From Scylla paramamosain (lineage: Eukaryota > Arthropoda > Malacostraca > Decapoda > Portunidae): a stretch of 64,000 nucleotides of DNA. Both the position numbers and the translations under genes were made by a program. Positions 37,655 to 49,334 of this stretch are shown here, piece by piece. The stretch is from NCBI RefSeq assembly GCF_035594125.1, contig NC_087192.1:10323501-10387500 (forward strand), in the 5' to 3' direction. Numbering within the stretch: the first letter of the stretch is position 1; each line of letters starts with the position of its first letter. Below the pieces are notes generated by a model, which saw nothing but the letters and a program-made list of their open reading frames with translations, was not told where the DNA came from and ran no database searches.

Positions 37655-38040
37655 TATCATTTAGGTTAGGTTAGGTAATGTTAGGTTACGTTAGGTATTC
37701 CTACACGTCATTTAGGTTAGGTTAGGTAATGGTGGGTTAGATTAGTGTTCTTAAGTGGGGTCCAGCAGGGGTAACGCCTCCCTGGTTAGGTTTGGTTTGG
37801 TTAGGTAATGTCATTTAGGTTAGGTTAGGTTATTAGTACTCATTTACTTAGGTTAGGTTAGCTAATGCCAGGTTAGACTGATGCTCTTAAGGGAGATCCA
37901 ACAGGGGCGAAGCCCGCCCCCCCGAATTTAGGTTAGATTAGGCTAGGTAATGCTACACGTCATTTAAGTTAGGTTAGGTAATGTTAGGTCAGGTTAGTTA
38001 ATGCTAAGTTAGATTAGTGTCCCTAAAGGGGTCCAGGGAA
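37655..38040 (+). repeat. Degenerate TTAGG-type repeat array
   Basis: TTAGGTTAGGTTAGGTAATG occurs repeatedly, alternating with CACGTCATTTAGG and a longer phrase TTAGATTAGTGTTCTTAAG with GGGGTCCAGCAGGGG. The TAGGT pentamer core equals the arthropod telomere motif TTAGG, but the array is irregular and mixed with other units. Confidence 0.8.
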
Positions 38041-38044
38041 GTCT

Positions 38045-38212
38045 GTGCGTTGCCGTGGCTCAGAATAAATGTGCCGTACATCTGACAGTAAAAATAGGGC
38101 TGCGGTGCTCTTGGTCACTTAAAATTAGGTGGTCACTGAAACCTATTACACAGGGACTAGAAGCCGGGCCTTCTCGGTTGTAAGCCGAGCATGCTGACCA
38201 TTACACTACGCA
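38045..38212 (-). repeat. tRNA-derived SINE copy 1
   Basis: On the minus strand the A-box is TAGTGTAATGG (plus 38198-38208), the anticodon stem CTCGG/CCGAG with loop CTTACAA (anticodon TAC) and the B-box region GGCTTCTAGTCCC (plus 38153-38165). A non-tRNA body follows to about 38045. The B-box lost the canonical GGTTCGA, so this is a SINE head, not a working tRNA. Confidence 0.75.
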
Positions 38213-38260
38213 GTGTGTGTGTGTGTGTGTGTGTGTGTCTGTGTGTGTGTGTGTGTGTGT
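38213..38260. repeat. (GT)n microsatellite
   Basis: GT units directly at the SINE 5' end. Confidence 0.95.
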
Positions 38261-38539
38261 TGTCGGTGAAAGATGACCTCATTTATGAAGATAATGCACA
38301 TGCTGTTTAGTAATCGTCTTTGATTTCTTGAGGTAATCTTTGTCTACATTTGTTTACAGAAATTTTTTTTTTTCTTCATTTATATTTCATTTATATTTAC
38401 ATTTTATTTACTCGTATAATACATGCACGTAACAAAAAAACAAAATTATTCTACATACTTATTTTCTCATCGTTATTGTCGTTTATGATTTTCATTTTCA
38501 TTAGTCATTATAATACTAATACACAGTAATCATGACACC

Positions 38540-38600
<61 letters not shown>

Positions 38601-38846
38601 TAATTACTACTACTACTACTACCACCATCACCACCACCACCACCACTACATCTAACACTCGCACCAACGTGACTGTCATAAAACTTACCACAACCAGTGA
38701 AAAGCATAAGGGTAAATGCTTAAATGAAAGCCATATTTAGTGGATACAAACGATGAATACACTCGCAATACGTAACAATAACATTACTGCATCTCTGTAA
38801 CTGTCCAGGGATGTTTTCTAAGGCCACACAGTCAGGTTCTCTTGTG

Positions 38847-38892
<46 letters not shown>

Positions 38893-39340
38893 TGATTAAT
38901 TATTGTTAATTGATTAATTATTATTTTTTTTTCAGGATACAGAATAATGCGTTTAAAACTATCCTTTCAAAACTGAGACAACTTTCCATTATTGTTTTAC
39001 TTAACGTAGTAGTAGTAGTAGTAGTAGTAGTTAATATTGTTGTCCTTGGAGGTGGTGATGGTGGTGTTAATTTGGTGATGGGAATACGTAGTTGCGTTTT
39101 TGCTATACCAGCAGCAGCAACAGTAGTAGTAATAGCAGTTGTTGTTGAAGTAGCAACAGTAATAGCAGCTACAGCAATAGTTACAATAGCAGAGGCAACA
39201 GTAGCAGCAACAGAACTAACAGCAGTAGCAGTAACAACAATAACAATAGTAACAGCACCAGTATCTACACAGCAAAACATTCTTGAACATAGTCCAACCC
39301 TTCAAAACAAACAAACAAACAAACAAACAAACAAACATTC
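38261..39340. other. No gene; trinucleotide repeats
   Basis: (AAT)n 38540-38600, (ACT)/(CAC) 38601-38645, (ATT)n 38849-38890, (AGT)n 39008-39030, a long cryptic AGC/AAC/AGT mixture 39100-39265 and (AAAC)n 39308-39338. Open frames over the cryptic trinucleotide region are only Val/Ala/Thr runs. Confidence 0.75.
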
Positions 39341-40947
39341 CATTCTCTGTATGCATCAGCAGCTGGTGGAGCAAGAGAGAAAACGAATGGGATGAAGCGG
39401 TGACTTGTACAAACCAAGCTTCACTACCTCTCGCACTACAGAGGATGGATGGGACACCAACTTTTCCCTCCTACTGTACTTTCTCTTCCTCCACTTTCTC
39501 TTCTTCTCTACCTTTTATTTTTTAACCTTTCTAAGAAACCTAGGCAAATATAAAAAAAAAAAGAGAAAATAAACAAAAGCTTCACAGACAACACAGCATT
39601 TCACTGCTCTGTTTAGGGTTCTCGTTGAGTCCAGCCGTGCCTCTGTATCTGCAAGTACGGGGACTGACAGACACAGGAGGGTTGGATGTCTGACTATACG
39701 AGGAGGAGGGGGAGGAGGCTGTTTGGAAAAAAAAAAAATATAAAAAGGAAGACCAAACAATATACAAACGGAGGAGGAGGAGGTGTTATGGATATAGATT
39801 ATATGCATGTTTGGAAATGAGGAGCTACTGAGGAAAGCAGAATAAATCAAGGAGTTAAGAGGAAATATGTGGATATCACAAGGTAAAGTGGGAAACTGGG
39901 ACAAAATACATGATTTAAAAAAAAAAAAAAACGAGGAAATGTATAATGAAGAGAGGAGTTACTAAAAAAAATATATATATGGAAAGGTATGGAGAGAAAA
40001 CACATGAAAAAAAAGGAGCTGATAAGAAACACGTAATAAAACAACCAGTTAGGAAAAAATAAAGTAATGACGACCAAAGAATCGGCAACATTCTGACCAC
40101 TTTAAGTAAAAACAATAAAGAACAACAGAGATGTAATTATAAATGATCATGTTACTTATATATTATAACAGATAACATGAAAACTGAAAGAAAAGGCGAC
40201 TGCAACAAGGTAAGCTCTCACTATCATATTAATGTACTTTATCTCTATACGATATAATAATAATGATAACATGACACGATAAAGATGAAGGAATAAGAAA
40301 CAATGCTGATAGACAGAGAGATAAACTAGAAACAAAACAAAACAAATAATGACTAAATAAAACAATTACTTAAAACAAAACGAAAAAGAAGCAAATAAAC
40401 ATGATTATTAGTTTATGAGAGGAAAAGAATACAGAATACCTAATACCCAGGAAGAAAGCCGCACTACTGAAGAACCCAAAAAGTAAAACCACGTAATGTT
40501 TTCCTTAATGAACACTATCAATGAAAATTATTTCCTGTTTTTTTTCTTTTTCCTTCCCTTTCTCTTTAATCACTTACGATTCAGCGATACCTAATTAAAT
40601 ATTAAAAGGTTTTCCATGTCCAATGAATCATCAGTGTCTTTTTTGAGGTTCGATACAAAAACACCACTTATTGAATTAGCAAGTTATTGGGTAAAACATA
40701 GTAAATAGTGATAATACAAAGAACCTTACAAAAAAGTGTTGTTCTAAAACACACAAGTACATACAAAAAACCTTTCCTTCAGTCATCTTCTCAAGTCCCT
40801 GACACGCCTTCCCTCTTTGTTGTTTCCTATTTTAAACTCCTCCCCAACACTTCCTCCCTCCTCCTCCTCCTCCTGTTCCTGACATCCTACTCTTCTTCCA
40901 ACATTCTTTCAGCCATTCTCTTCCTCCCTTCCTTCTTCAGTTATTCT

Positions 40948-41027
<80 letters not shown>

Positions 41028-41090
41028 TCAGCAAACTTTCTCAAATATCCACTGAGTAGCAAATAAAATGATAGTCGCCATTAAGACCAG
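39341..41090. other. No gene; (CT)n at 40950-41023
   Basis: AT-rich, A-run-rich sequence. Short open stretches have hydrophobic Phe/Leu/Tyr bias expected from A/T-rich noise, with no conserved motif. Confidence 0.6.
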
Positions 41091-41109
41091 TCGTGCCTAT
41101 GGGAGTAAT

Positions 41110-41535
41110 TAATGTACGTGACATCAATGCAGTACTATCACCAGTGACATCATCAGCAGTAATCAGGAAACTTACCGAGTCTTCATACAACAAAATAAGA
41201 ATAATGTTAAAATTAGGACAAATCGTACCCCCTATCATAATTATCATACACTGCATCTTTCGCATGTAAGATGTATTAATACATCATCAGTACTAATCTA
41301 TTATCAATAACTGTAGTAAGGAAAGTTACGGAGTCTTCATGACGCGATGCAGAAAAAAAAAATCACGTTAAAATAAGGAAGGAATAATCCTACCCAACGC
41401 GCGTAGGATGTAGTAATACACTATCATCAACAGTAATCTAATAAGAGTAATAGTAAAGTAATCAGTAGAGTTATAGAGCCTTCATAAATTGGCATAGAAA
41501 ATACGAAATGACGAAAATCACAGCATATCGTACAT
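41110..41535 (+). repeat. Degenerate tandem repeat, period about 145-154 bp, three units
   Basis: GAGTCTTCAT occurs at 41177 and 41331, and GAGCCTTCAT at 41476. Each is preceded by a CAGTAATC..AAGT.A(C/G) phrase and followed by a GTTAAAAT or AAATAC-type phrase. TATCATCA..AGTAATCTA sits at corresponding places. Confidence 0.7.
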
Positions 41536-41689
41536 GTTAGAGTGATTGCCGTACGTGACAGTCCTCGCATGTGTCACGTGCAGCGGTGCAGTAGTGGTGG
41601 CGTGTCCTGATGACGCCAGGGTACGTAGTAGCTAACCAGTGTTTACTGCCACCAGTCGCGCCATGTACCCAACTTGGTTACGGAGAGCA

Positions 41690-41758
41690 AGTATTAACCT
41701 TACCTAACTAATCTAAGCTAACCTAACAATCTAATCTAATCTAACCTAATCTAACCTG

Positions 41759-41837
<79 letters not shown>
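41690..41837. repeat. CTAACC-type short repeats followed by (CT)n
   Basis: Irregular AATCTAACCTAATCTAAC at 41700-41758 (complement of the TTAGG-like family), then about 39 CT units. Confidence 0.9.
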
Positions 41838-41839
<2 letters not shown>

Positions 41840-42254
41840 GCAGGTGGAGGGTAGTGAGTAGTATCCGTAAAATTCTAAGACGGGATTTCAAAATATGTAT
41901 AGCTTCGAGTAATGTATCACATTAATTATGTTCATCTAATTTACAAGAAAGTACATGCTGTGAAAAAAAAAAAAATGATGATCAACTGTTTATCGGCCAT
42001 TAATTGTATTCTCCTTAATAATTCCCAGCAATTATGTTTGTGTGGCTCAGTAAACATTCATCAAACCGGCAAATTCCTTTCTTGTATCCTTCAAGTGTCC
42101 GTACAAATGTATCTTTCTTGCTGTGGGTTATAGGTATACAAGGATGAGCAGTTGCAGCTGTGATTGGAATCTTTCCATGTAATTCCGCAGCCATCTCACA
42201 CAAAGAGAGCTGGGCGAGGATCTGACTTCACATTTGAGATATCAGAGTGAAGGT

Positions 42255-42727
42255 CTGAAAGTGGATCACAATGTGCTCCATTTTGGAAGTTAAATGTTAA
42301 AAGAAAAAAAAAAAATAGAGAAGTTAGGTGAGGAATATACAACACATAAAAATTTTGTCTGAGAATTACTTTGAAGTCTGAGCCAGATCACTAGAAATTC
42401 ATAGGATTCAAGATGATTGGCACAAGAGCAAGTTAAGTCGTTGCGCACATACGACTAAGAGCGACACCCAGCTTTGGACTGAAAGTAGGAAGGAACAGAG
42501 AGAAGGGGCTACTGTCAGTTGCCTCGGACACCTGTGTTTCGGTGCGGAAAGGTTAGATGAGGTCTAGCAAAGGTAAGGTGATGTTCCAAATGGAAGATTA
42601 GATCTAAGGCTGCGAATGTTGCATTAGTTAATGTAGAAACAACTGAAGGAGATGTCAAGACACTTCCGGTTGTTACCAGAGGAGCGATCCTATCTGGGGA
42701 CATTTCTGGTTCTCTCCTCAGACAGGG
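42255..42727 (-). pseudogene. Family A endonuclease fragment, divergent
   Basis: Minus-strand matches to the EN region from the start (INFCN equivalent near 42630) to KVEHI near 42265. The phrases AGC/RNDLTC and SSDYK are degraded. It shares an old-copy level of divergence and probably continues at 43548 after an 820-bp insertion. Confidence 0.75.
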
Positions 42728-43428
42728 ACAAAAAAAAAAAAAATATTATCATCATCATTATTCCCCGAGCGGAGCGACGGGCTTCTGATTTTGTTACTCC
42801 ACATCTCTACAACCCACTGCTCCGCCTGGCCCCTGGAGGATATAACGATGATTTGGCCAGGAGCACCTTTTGGTGTCCATCGGATACGAAAATTCCGATT
42901 TCAGTCTTCTTCGTCAGACCCGTTTTGCCGTATTTTGCATATTTCGACAGCGACCGCTCAAAATGCACGAATTATATGCCATAACTCACTTCATTATACG
43001 GGACAGCCGGCAGTGACTGTAGAATCAAGATGTATTGTAAAATCTTGACAAAAAAATAAAAGAAAAATTATTACAACGAGTTGAACTATGAAGTAGAAAA
43101 AAAAAAGAAGTTTATGGCATATTTTATTTATGCCCGCTATTTTCAACAGTTAATCACTGAATGCTGAAATATATCATTACATTATGAAAAACTCTCGTGA
43201 ACACGATAGTGTGATCAGAATACAGATAAAGCTCCACATATTGAAAACACAGTCATTTATAGCAACATGTCACTCGCCGCAACCATCACAGCGGCGCGAC
43301 ACTTAGCGTGGCGTGTGAAGGCAGTCTCAGTATGTCCAGATCTGCGACGCGTCAAAAAATTAGACCACCAAAGCCGCTGGGGGAAGATCCTTTATGTTGT
43401 TCCGCAGCTTAAACCACCTATTACCGGG

Positions 43429-43481
<53 letters not shown>

Positions 43482-43547
43482 TTTATTAATATTATTATTA
43501 TCGTTATTATTATTATTATTTATTTCATTTATTTATTCATTTCTTTT
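42728..43547. other. Insertion of unknown origin within family A, ending in (ATT)n
   Basis: An A(14) run at 42729, unique sequence without recognised coding motifs and an (ATT)n block at 43435-43525 separate two parts of one family A copy. No target duplication could be identified because of flanking simple repeats. Confidence 0.45.
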
Positions 43548-43742
43548 GTGAAGGGTGTGGGTGTGTGAGGTGCATGTAGGGTAGTACAAGAAAGAAGACT
43601 AATTGTCTTCAGATGGCAGGCTGCGACTACTCTCTTATGTTGCAACAAAGGGAGACGCTTAGGGAGATTACAGCATCCACCTATACCAGTGTTGTATAAT
43701 CTCCCTAGGAGTAATTACCGATTTGGCAGGTGTCTATACCCT
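43548..43742 (-). repeat. Family A 5' UTR fragment
   Basis: The inverted 5' terminus (GGCAGGTGTCTATACC on plus) and UTR text (AATTACTCC, GGCAGGCTGCGACTAC on plus) match the 5' end of family A at 2433-2663. Confidence 0.8.
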
Positions 43743-43749
43743 CTTCCAT

Positions 43750-44030
43750 ATGTGATCTGCCCTTCACACTGCCAACGAATGGGGCAAGAATGTTCCAACA
43801 TTTATATATCAACCCAAGTGCCCTTTGGCTATCAGTTGTAATGAGTGTGTGCCTTTTCAGCCAGCGCAGGAGTCCCTCTGTGCCATCTTCAATAAATGTG
43901 GTAGTCTGGGACTCAGTCCAGATCCCTCCATCACTGGTTTTCAGTGGATAATACTTCTGCATTTCTGGAACCACACATGATATCTTATATTTGTTTCCAC
44001 CATTTGATTTATAGAACGTATATGGAGAAG
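43750..44030 (-). other. Unrecognised open stretch, possible exon
   Basis: About 85 codons are open on the minus strand, reading LVPSSVPSPYTFYKSNGGNK, YKISCVVPEMQKYYPLK, GGIWTESQTTTFIEDGTEG, LLRWLKRHTLITTDSQRAL and IYKCWNILAPF. Amino-acid composition is balanced and unlike the surrounding low-complexity frames. An acceptor-like TTTTCGATCATCACTATAG precedes it. It ends in family A 5' UTR sequence. I do not recognise the family. It could be a host exon interrupted by family A or a fragment of an undescribed element. Confidence 0.4.
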
Positions 44031-44890
44031 GTACAGAGCTTGGGACTAACTACTATAGTGATGATCGAAAATATAACATTTTTATGGAATGGCGGACTAA
44101 CCGGCTTTTCTGCTCATAGACGAAGTGGCGGATGTAATGGGTTTTCTGCTGGAGTATTTATTCATCAGGTGCTGAAGGACTCGAAGGCCTGGTGGATGAT
44201 TTCAGTAGCACTCACGTGCTCCGCACTTGTGAAATAATGAGAAAAAAATGTATAAAGTCTGTTAAAGTGTCTTTCTTATTGCAGCATTTTTCATATAATG
44301 AATGTAATCTTTTATAAATCGGATGAGTGTTTATAAACTTATAAATGATAGAAACAATAAACATCAGAATGTGAAATGTTTATATGTTCCGAGAGGTCTT
44401 ATCCCATGGGAGTTTGTTCTTATGGTTTTGTGCTAGGAGAATTTGTTCCAAGGCATCTGATGCCTGGGGCTTTTTGTTAAAGGTTTAGTTGTCCAAAAAG
44501 GTGTTTATTTCAAGGTGTTATATCTCAAAGAGGACTTGTTCCAATCAATTTTGCTCCACTGTGGTTTGTTCCAGGAGTTTAGTGTCAAGAGGCTTTGTTC
44601 TACATTTCCCTGTCATTGCCTTGTCCTTGTTCTGCCAGTTGTGGTAATTCCTGTTCAGCGCTTAAGAATATAATGTAGTAATGCTTAAAAAAAAAATCAT
44701 CCTAACATTCAGATCAACATGTACTGTGCTCATACGTCGTCTTGTGCGGGCTTCCTCCTCCTGGTGTTTAGTTAGTTATAAGCGTGATGAGCGTGATGTA
44801 ATCAGATGATGCGCCTTCTTCAGTATATTTGGGTATAGAATAACTGGTTGCCTCAGAAGTGTACTGCCCATTGATTCTCTCGGAACCTTC
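44031..44890. other. No gene; quasi-periodic GTTCC region at 44380-44610
   Basis: TTTGTTCC, TTTGTTCT or similar recurs about every 20-40 bases, interleaved with AAGG and GAGG-type purine phrases, across 44390-44605. No open frame of note. Confidence 0.5.
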
Positions 44891-44935
44891 ACGCCTCTCG
44901 GACAGGTGTTATTAAAACACCTGTCCGAGAGGCGT
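44891..44935. repeat. Perfect 20-bp hairpin with 5-nt loop
   Basis: ACGCCTCTCGGACAGGTGTT at 44891-44910, loop ATTAA, and the exact reverse complement at 44916-44935. GC-rich arms sit in an AT-rich region. Confidence 0.9.
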
Positions 44936-46164
44936 TCACCAATCATATACAAGTAAATCTGTCACGTGGTTGAGGAGAAGAGGGCGATGTGCGTCCACAT
45001 ATTCGTGCGTGTTCTTGTATATGGGCCTACTCAGAATAAATAATACATAGTACAAACCAATATAACTATTTGAAGATGTCTAATATACCATAAATTCTCA
45101 GACTTATGTGAAAAAAATGTAACTGATATTAACAATAATAATGATAACCAACAGGCGTGGTTGAGTTTACTGGATATTGTAATATGCACACACGGTCTAG
45201 GCCAGGGGAAGGTGCTCAAACTGTCATAAGATGTAACATTGCAGCGCCATCTGAGTTGTAATACTTTGACCTATACTCATGACAAGAAATCTTCACTAAC
45301 AACAACAACAACAACAACAACAACAATAACAATAATAGTAATAATAATAATGGTAATAATAATAATAATGTCTTACAAAAACCATATCTCGCTCCGCCTA
45401 TCGAACTACAAAGAGCAAAAGCCTCACAGAGGACAGCTCAGCGCACCAGCTGGCCTTTGTCCCTGTTTACCAATCGTCAGTCAAGGATACAGTTATTGTC
45501 CTCAGCCAATGAAACGCAATATTCGCGTAAATTACAGCTGGCGTTGCAAAATGAAAGATGGGAGTGGATTGCAAATTGACTGAGTTATATCGCCGTTGCA
45601 GTACTCTGTTTCGCTGTTCAACTACACAAAGGTCATTTTCATTGTGAACGATGGAGCTTTTTTTTTTTTTTTTTTCCACCAGCCCTCATTTCCGTCACCT
45701 GCACTTCTTTATTTCTGTCACTATGATTAGTCTCTTAAATGAGTCACAATTTTTTTCCTGAAAAGTCTTTTGCACTGTGCACTCTTATACACAGTGACCA
45801 TGTTAAGTACCCCATTATTTCCAAGCATCCATTGGAAAAATTCATGCACCCTGGGGTGCGCCATACACCCGGGCTGCCTAGCACTGACCTAGGCTGCGAG
45901 ACCCCAGTGATGCGTTACGGGGTCAATAGCAGCAGGAAAAGTAACGAGGCATTTTCACTTCCCATAACTGAATAAGACAAATATTTAGTAAATTTTTTTT
46001 TTTTTTTTTTGCTCAATTTTTTGTTAGCAACTTCAAAGTGATATGGATGTTATTGGACAAGGTAAAAATAATAGAAATAAATAGAGTATTCATGATGATA
46101 TACCATTTTCTATGTTACCTGAACGTTTTTTTTTGGTTCTGAACATAGACTATACTATTTGTCA

Positions 46165-46216
<52 letters not shown>

Positions 46217-46229
46217 GCAACTCATGCTC

Positions 46230-46262
<33 letters not shown>

Positions 46263-46267
46263 TCATT

Positions 46268-46299
<32 letters not shown>

Positions 46300-47268
46300 C
46301 ACACACTGAACGTGGTATATCATCCATATAAGTGTATGTTTATGCATATTATCATTTCTTTACTTCTGTGTTTTACAATATGTTTTTTATCTTTAATAAT
46401 TTTGATTGCTTTTATCTATTCTCAAAGAATATTTTAACTATTTTATAATTTAATTTATATCATAGTTAAAATTTTTTTTATTCATTCTCAGGAATTACGT
46501 ATTATGTATTATGTATTATGTATTTTCTGGTATGGTAACTAATAAATACTCACTATGTATCATTACACGAAATAGTCTTTTCACTCTGACTTGACTTTGA
46601 CTACTATTGCTACTACTACTACTACTACTACTACTACAAACAAACAAAAACAGCATCACCACCACCACCACCAACAACAACAACAGCTACTACTACTACC
46701 ACAACCATTCCTGCTGCTGCTGCTACTACTACAGCTACTACTCCTGCCACCACTGCTGCTACAACTACTACTACTACTACTGCTACTACCCATGGTACTA
46801 CTACCACCACCACTTCTGCTACTACTACTGCTGCTACTACTACCACCAGCACTACTACTGGTCCTACTACTACTACTATTACTACTGCTACTACTACTAC
46901 TACTACTATTTTTATGTGATGGGCCGCTGTTTGGACGAAAGGCTGTATCCATTTCATGTTGTGTATATACTTAATATTTCTTAAGTCTCAGTTTTCAGTC
47001 TTCATTTAGCTATTTCAAGTCCTTCTTGATCTTTATCAGGTGTTTCCTTCGTGTCATAACTCATGCACTAATGTCCTCGATTGTTCTGTACACGACATCT
47101 TCTGTCACTCTCATTGTTTGTGTACACTTCATCTTCTCCTGTTATTCCAATTCTTTATATCCATTGTGTCTTCAGTTACTCCCATTCTATATGTTCATTG
47201 TATCCTCTTCTATTACACCCAACCTTTATGTAGACTGTAGTTTCTCCTGTTGCTCCCATTCATTGCAG
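44936..47268. other. No gene; trinucleotide arrays
   Basis: (AAC)/(AAT)n at 45296-45371, T(20) near 45659, (ACT)n with variants at 46166-46308, a long ACT/CAC/TGC mixture at 46600-46912 and a TATTATG x4 run near 46500. Frames across them encode only homopolymeric Leu, Tyr, Val or Ser runs. Confidence 0.75.
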
Positions 47269-47269
47269 C

Positions 47270-47404
47270 TCATCCCATAATTGCCGCTAGGTGAACAGGA
47301 GTACACATTAAGAGGCTCATCCATTTGCCTTGCCGCACCCGGGACTAGAACCAGGGCCGTCTCGGTTATGAGCCGAGCGTGCTAACCACTACACTACGCA
47401 GCGT
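47270..47404 (-). repeat. tRNA-derived SINE copy 2
   Basis: Minus-strand A-box TAGTGTAGTGG (plus 47386-47396), anticodon stem CTCGG/CCGAG with loop CTCATAA (anticodon CAT) and B-box GGTTCTAGTCCC (plus 47341-47352). A body with GGCAAATGGATGAGCC and TGTGTACTCCTGTTCACC follows. It shares head structure with 38045-38212 but has a different body. Confidence 0.78.
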
Positions 47405-47412
47405 AAGAATGT

Positions 47413-47563
<151 letters not shown>

Positions 47564-48080
47564 GTTATGACCACAGTTTCACAAAGCTGCTGCACCTAGA
47601 CTAGCTTTCCCCAAGTCATCTCCTACATGACTAGGTGCAGGGCTTAATGTGGATTACAAGGTCAAATTTTGACTCTTGCACCCTTCTTACCAGCGGTCCT
47701 AACACCAGTTTACACGAATGAGGCCGCCAGTCTGTTTTACCTACCCACAGACAAGGGAAATACAACAACTATAACAAACTCCACCAGCTGGGGAAGAATC
47801 ACTAGCCACGTCTAGAAAGAAACAGTTGTAACAAGCAACAACATATATATGGTCGAGGTAAAGAATCATGCTGGACAACCGCCCACATATCGATTCCTCC
47901 CTCTGTCCAACAGCATGTTATATTCTCTAGTTGAGTAGTGTTGTTTACCGTCTCCTGGATTGCAGACCTAATCAGAGCCCGAGGAGGGAGTAGATTTCAC
48001 AACATCGCTAAACACTTAGGTCCTCTGTAGCTGAGCAGCCACAGCTCACAGTAACATTTAACGAATCCATTACTCTAAGC

Positions 48081-48445
48081 CAGTGGTTCTCAAACTTTTT
48101 CATGAGCGACCCTATTTGGAACATTTCATTCCTTCGCGACCCAGAGTAGAGTAAAGAGAAAGAAAATGTACAATGATATATACACTTTATTTTGGAAAAA
48201 AAAATAATGTGTACAGCTTGTGTACAGCAGAGACACCATTACGTGGGGCCCAGGAGGAGGGAGATGGGGGAGAAGATGAACATACATAACAAAAGTAATT
48301 TGTAGTTAAAGAAGAATAATTAAATCAAATAACTGAAATACACTGAAACACTGAAAGCATGATAATGTTTCTGTGTCCCTGCGACCCATCAAAATTGATC
48401 TCGCGACCCAACTTTGGGTCGAGACCCATAGTTTGAGAACCACTG
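48081..48445. mobile_element. hAT-superfamily MITE, 365 bp
   Basis: Terminal inverted repeats CAGTGGTTCTCAAACT (16 bp, perfect) are flanked by an exact 8-bp duplication CTCTAAGC (48073-48080 and 48446-48453). The TIR sequence and 8-bp duplication are diagnostic of hAT. The duplication fits the nnnTAnnn pattern of the Buster group. There is no transposase. Internal GCGACCC motifs lie near both ends. Confidence 0.93.
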
Positions 48446-49014
48446 CTCTAAGCAATGACACGACCGCAGACAAGTCCCTACAAACACACGGAAAGGTATT
48501 TCACCTTTTACTTTATAAGAACTTGGCCTACACACACATGCAATCGCAGCCGAGGAGTCTCTTCCCTGGATTTGGAATGTATTATAATTAATTACACTCC
48601 CTGCAGACTAATACGGAGACTTCTATACTACTTAGATAGGCCGATAATTACTCACTTATCCCCTTAAAGCAACTGACCCAACTGTCTGTATTCCTGTCCC
48701 AGTCTCCGCCAAATATTACTGCCTGTCTTAGTACGTGTAAGCTCTGACTAGTGACTGACTGTGGGAAAAGCCCGACAAACACTCTCACTGCTATAACGGG
48801 GTGGCGGGGGCCTGGAAAGGAGGGTACATGAGAGAGAGAGAGAGAGAGAGAGGGGGGTTGGGGTGGTGACACACATATATGCATACGCCTGTGTGAGACT
48901 CAATCAAAAGGGACATTTAGAAATAGGGTAAATTAATTTGGGGAAGAGAGTCTATGGGCCCGGGAATTTTTACAGTAATCTCATGAGATAAACGGCCAAA
49001 CTTAATCACACGTT

Positions 49015-49188
<174 letters not shown>

Positions 49189-49334
49189 TCCTTCATTCTT
49201 CTCTCTTACTTCTTCCTTTGTTCGGGTTACATCCCTTTTATCTCGCTGCACACAACACGCCCCCTTATATATATAAAAAAAAAAAAGAAATTGGAAGATA
49301 AACAAAAGCTTATGAATATTTTAGGATTATACTA

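Noticed and set aside
38100..38212. Functional tRNA-Val gene
   Set aside because: The B-box lacks GGTTCRANNCC, the acceptor stem does not pair, and a SINE body follows.
46591..46984. Leu-, Tyr- or Val-rich ORFs
   Set aside because: They are translations of ACT/CAC trinucleotide repeats in all frames.
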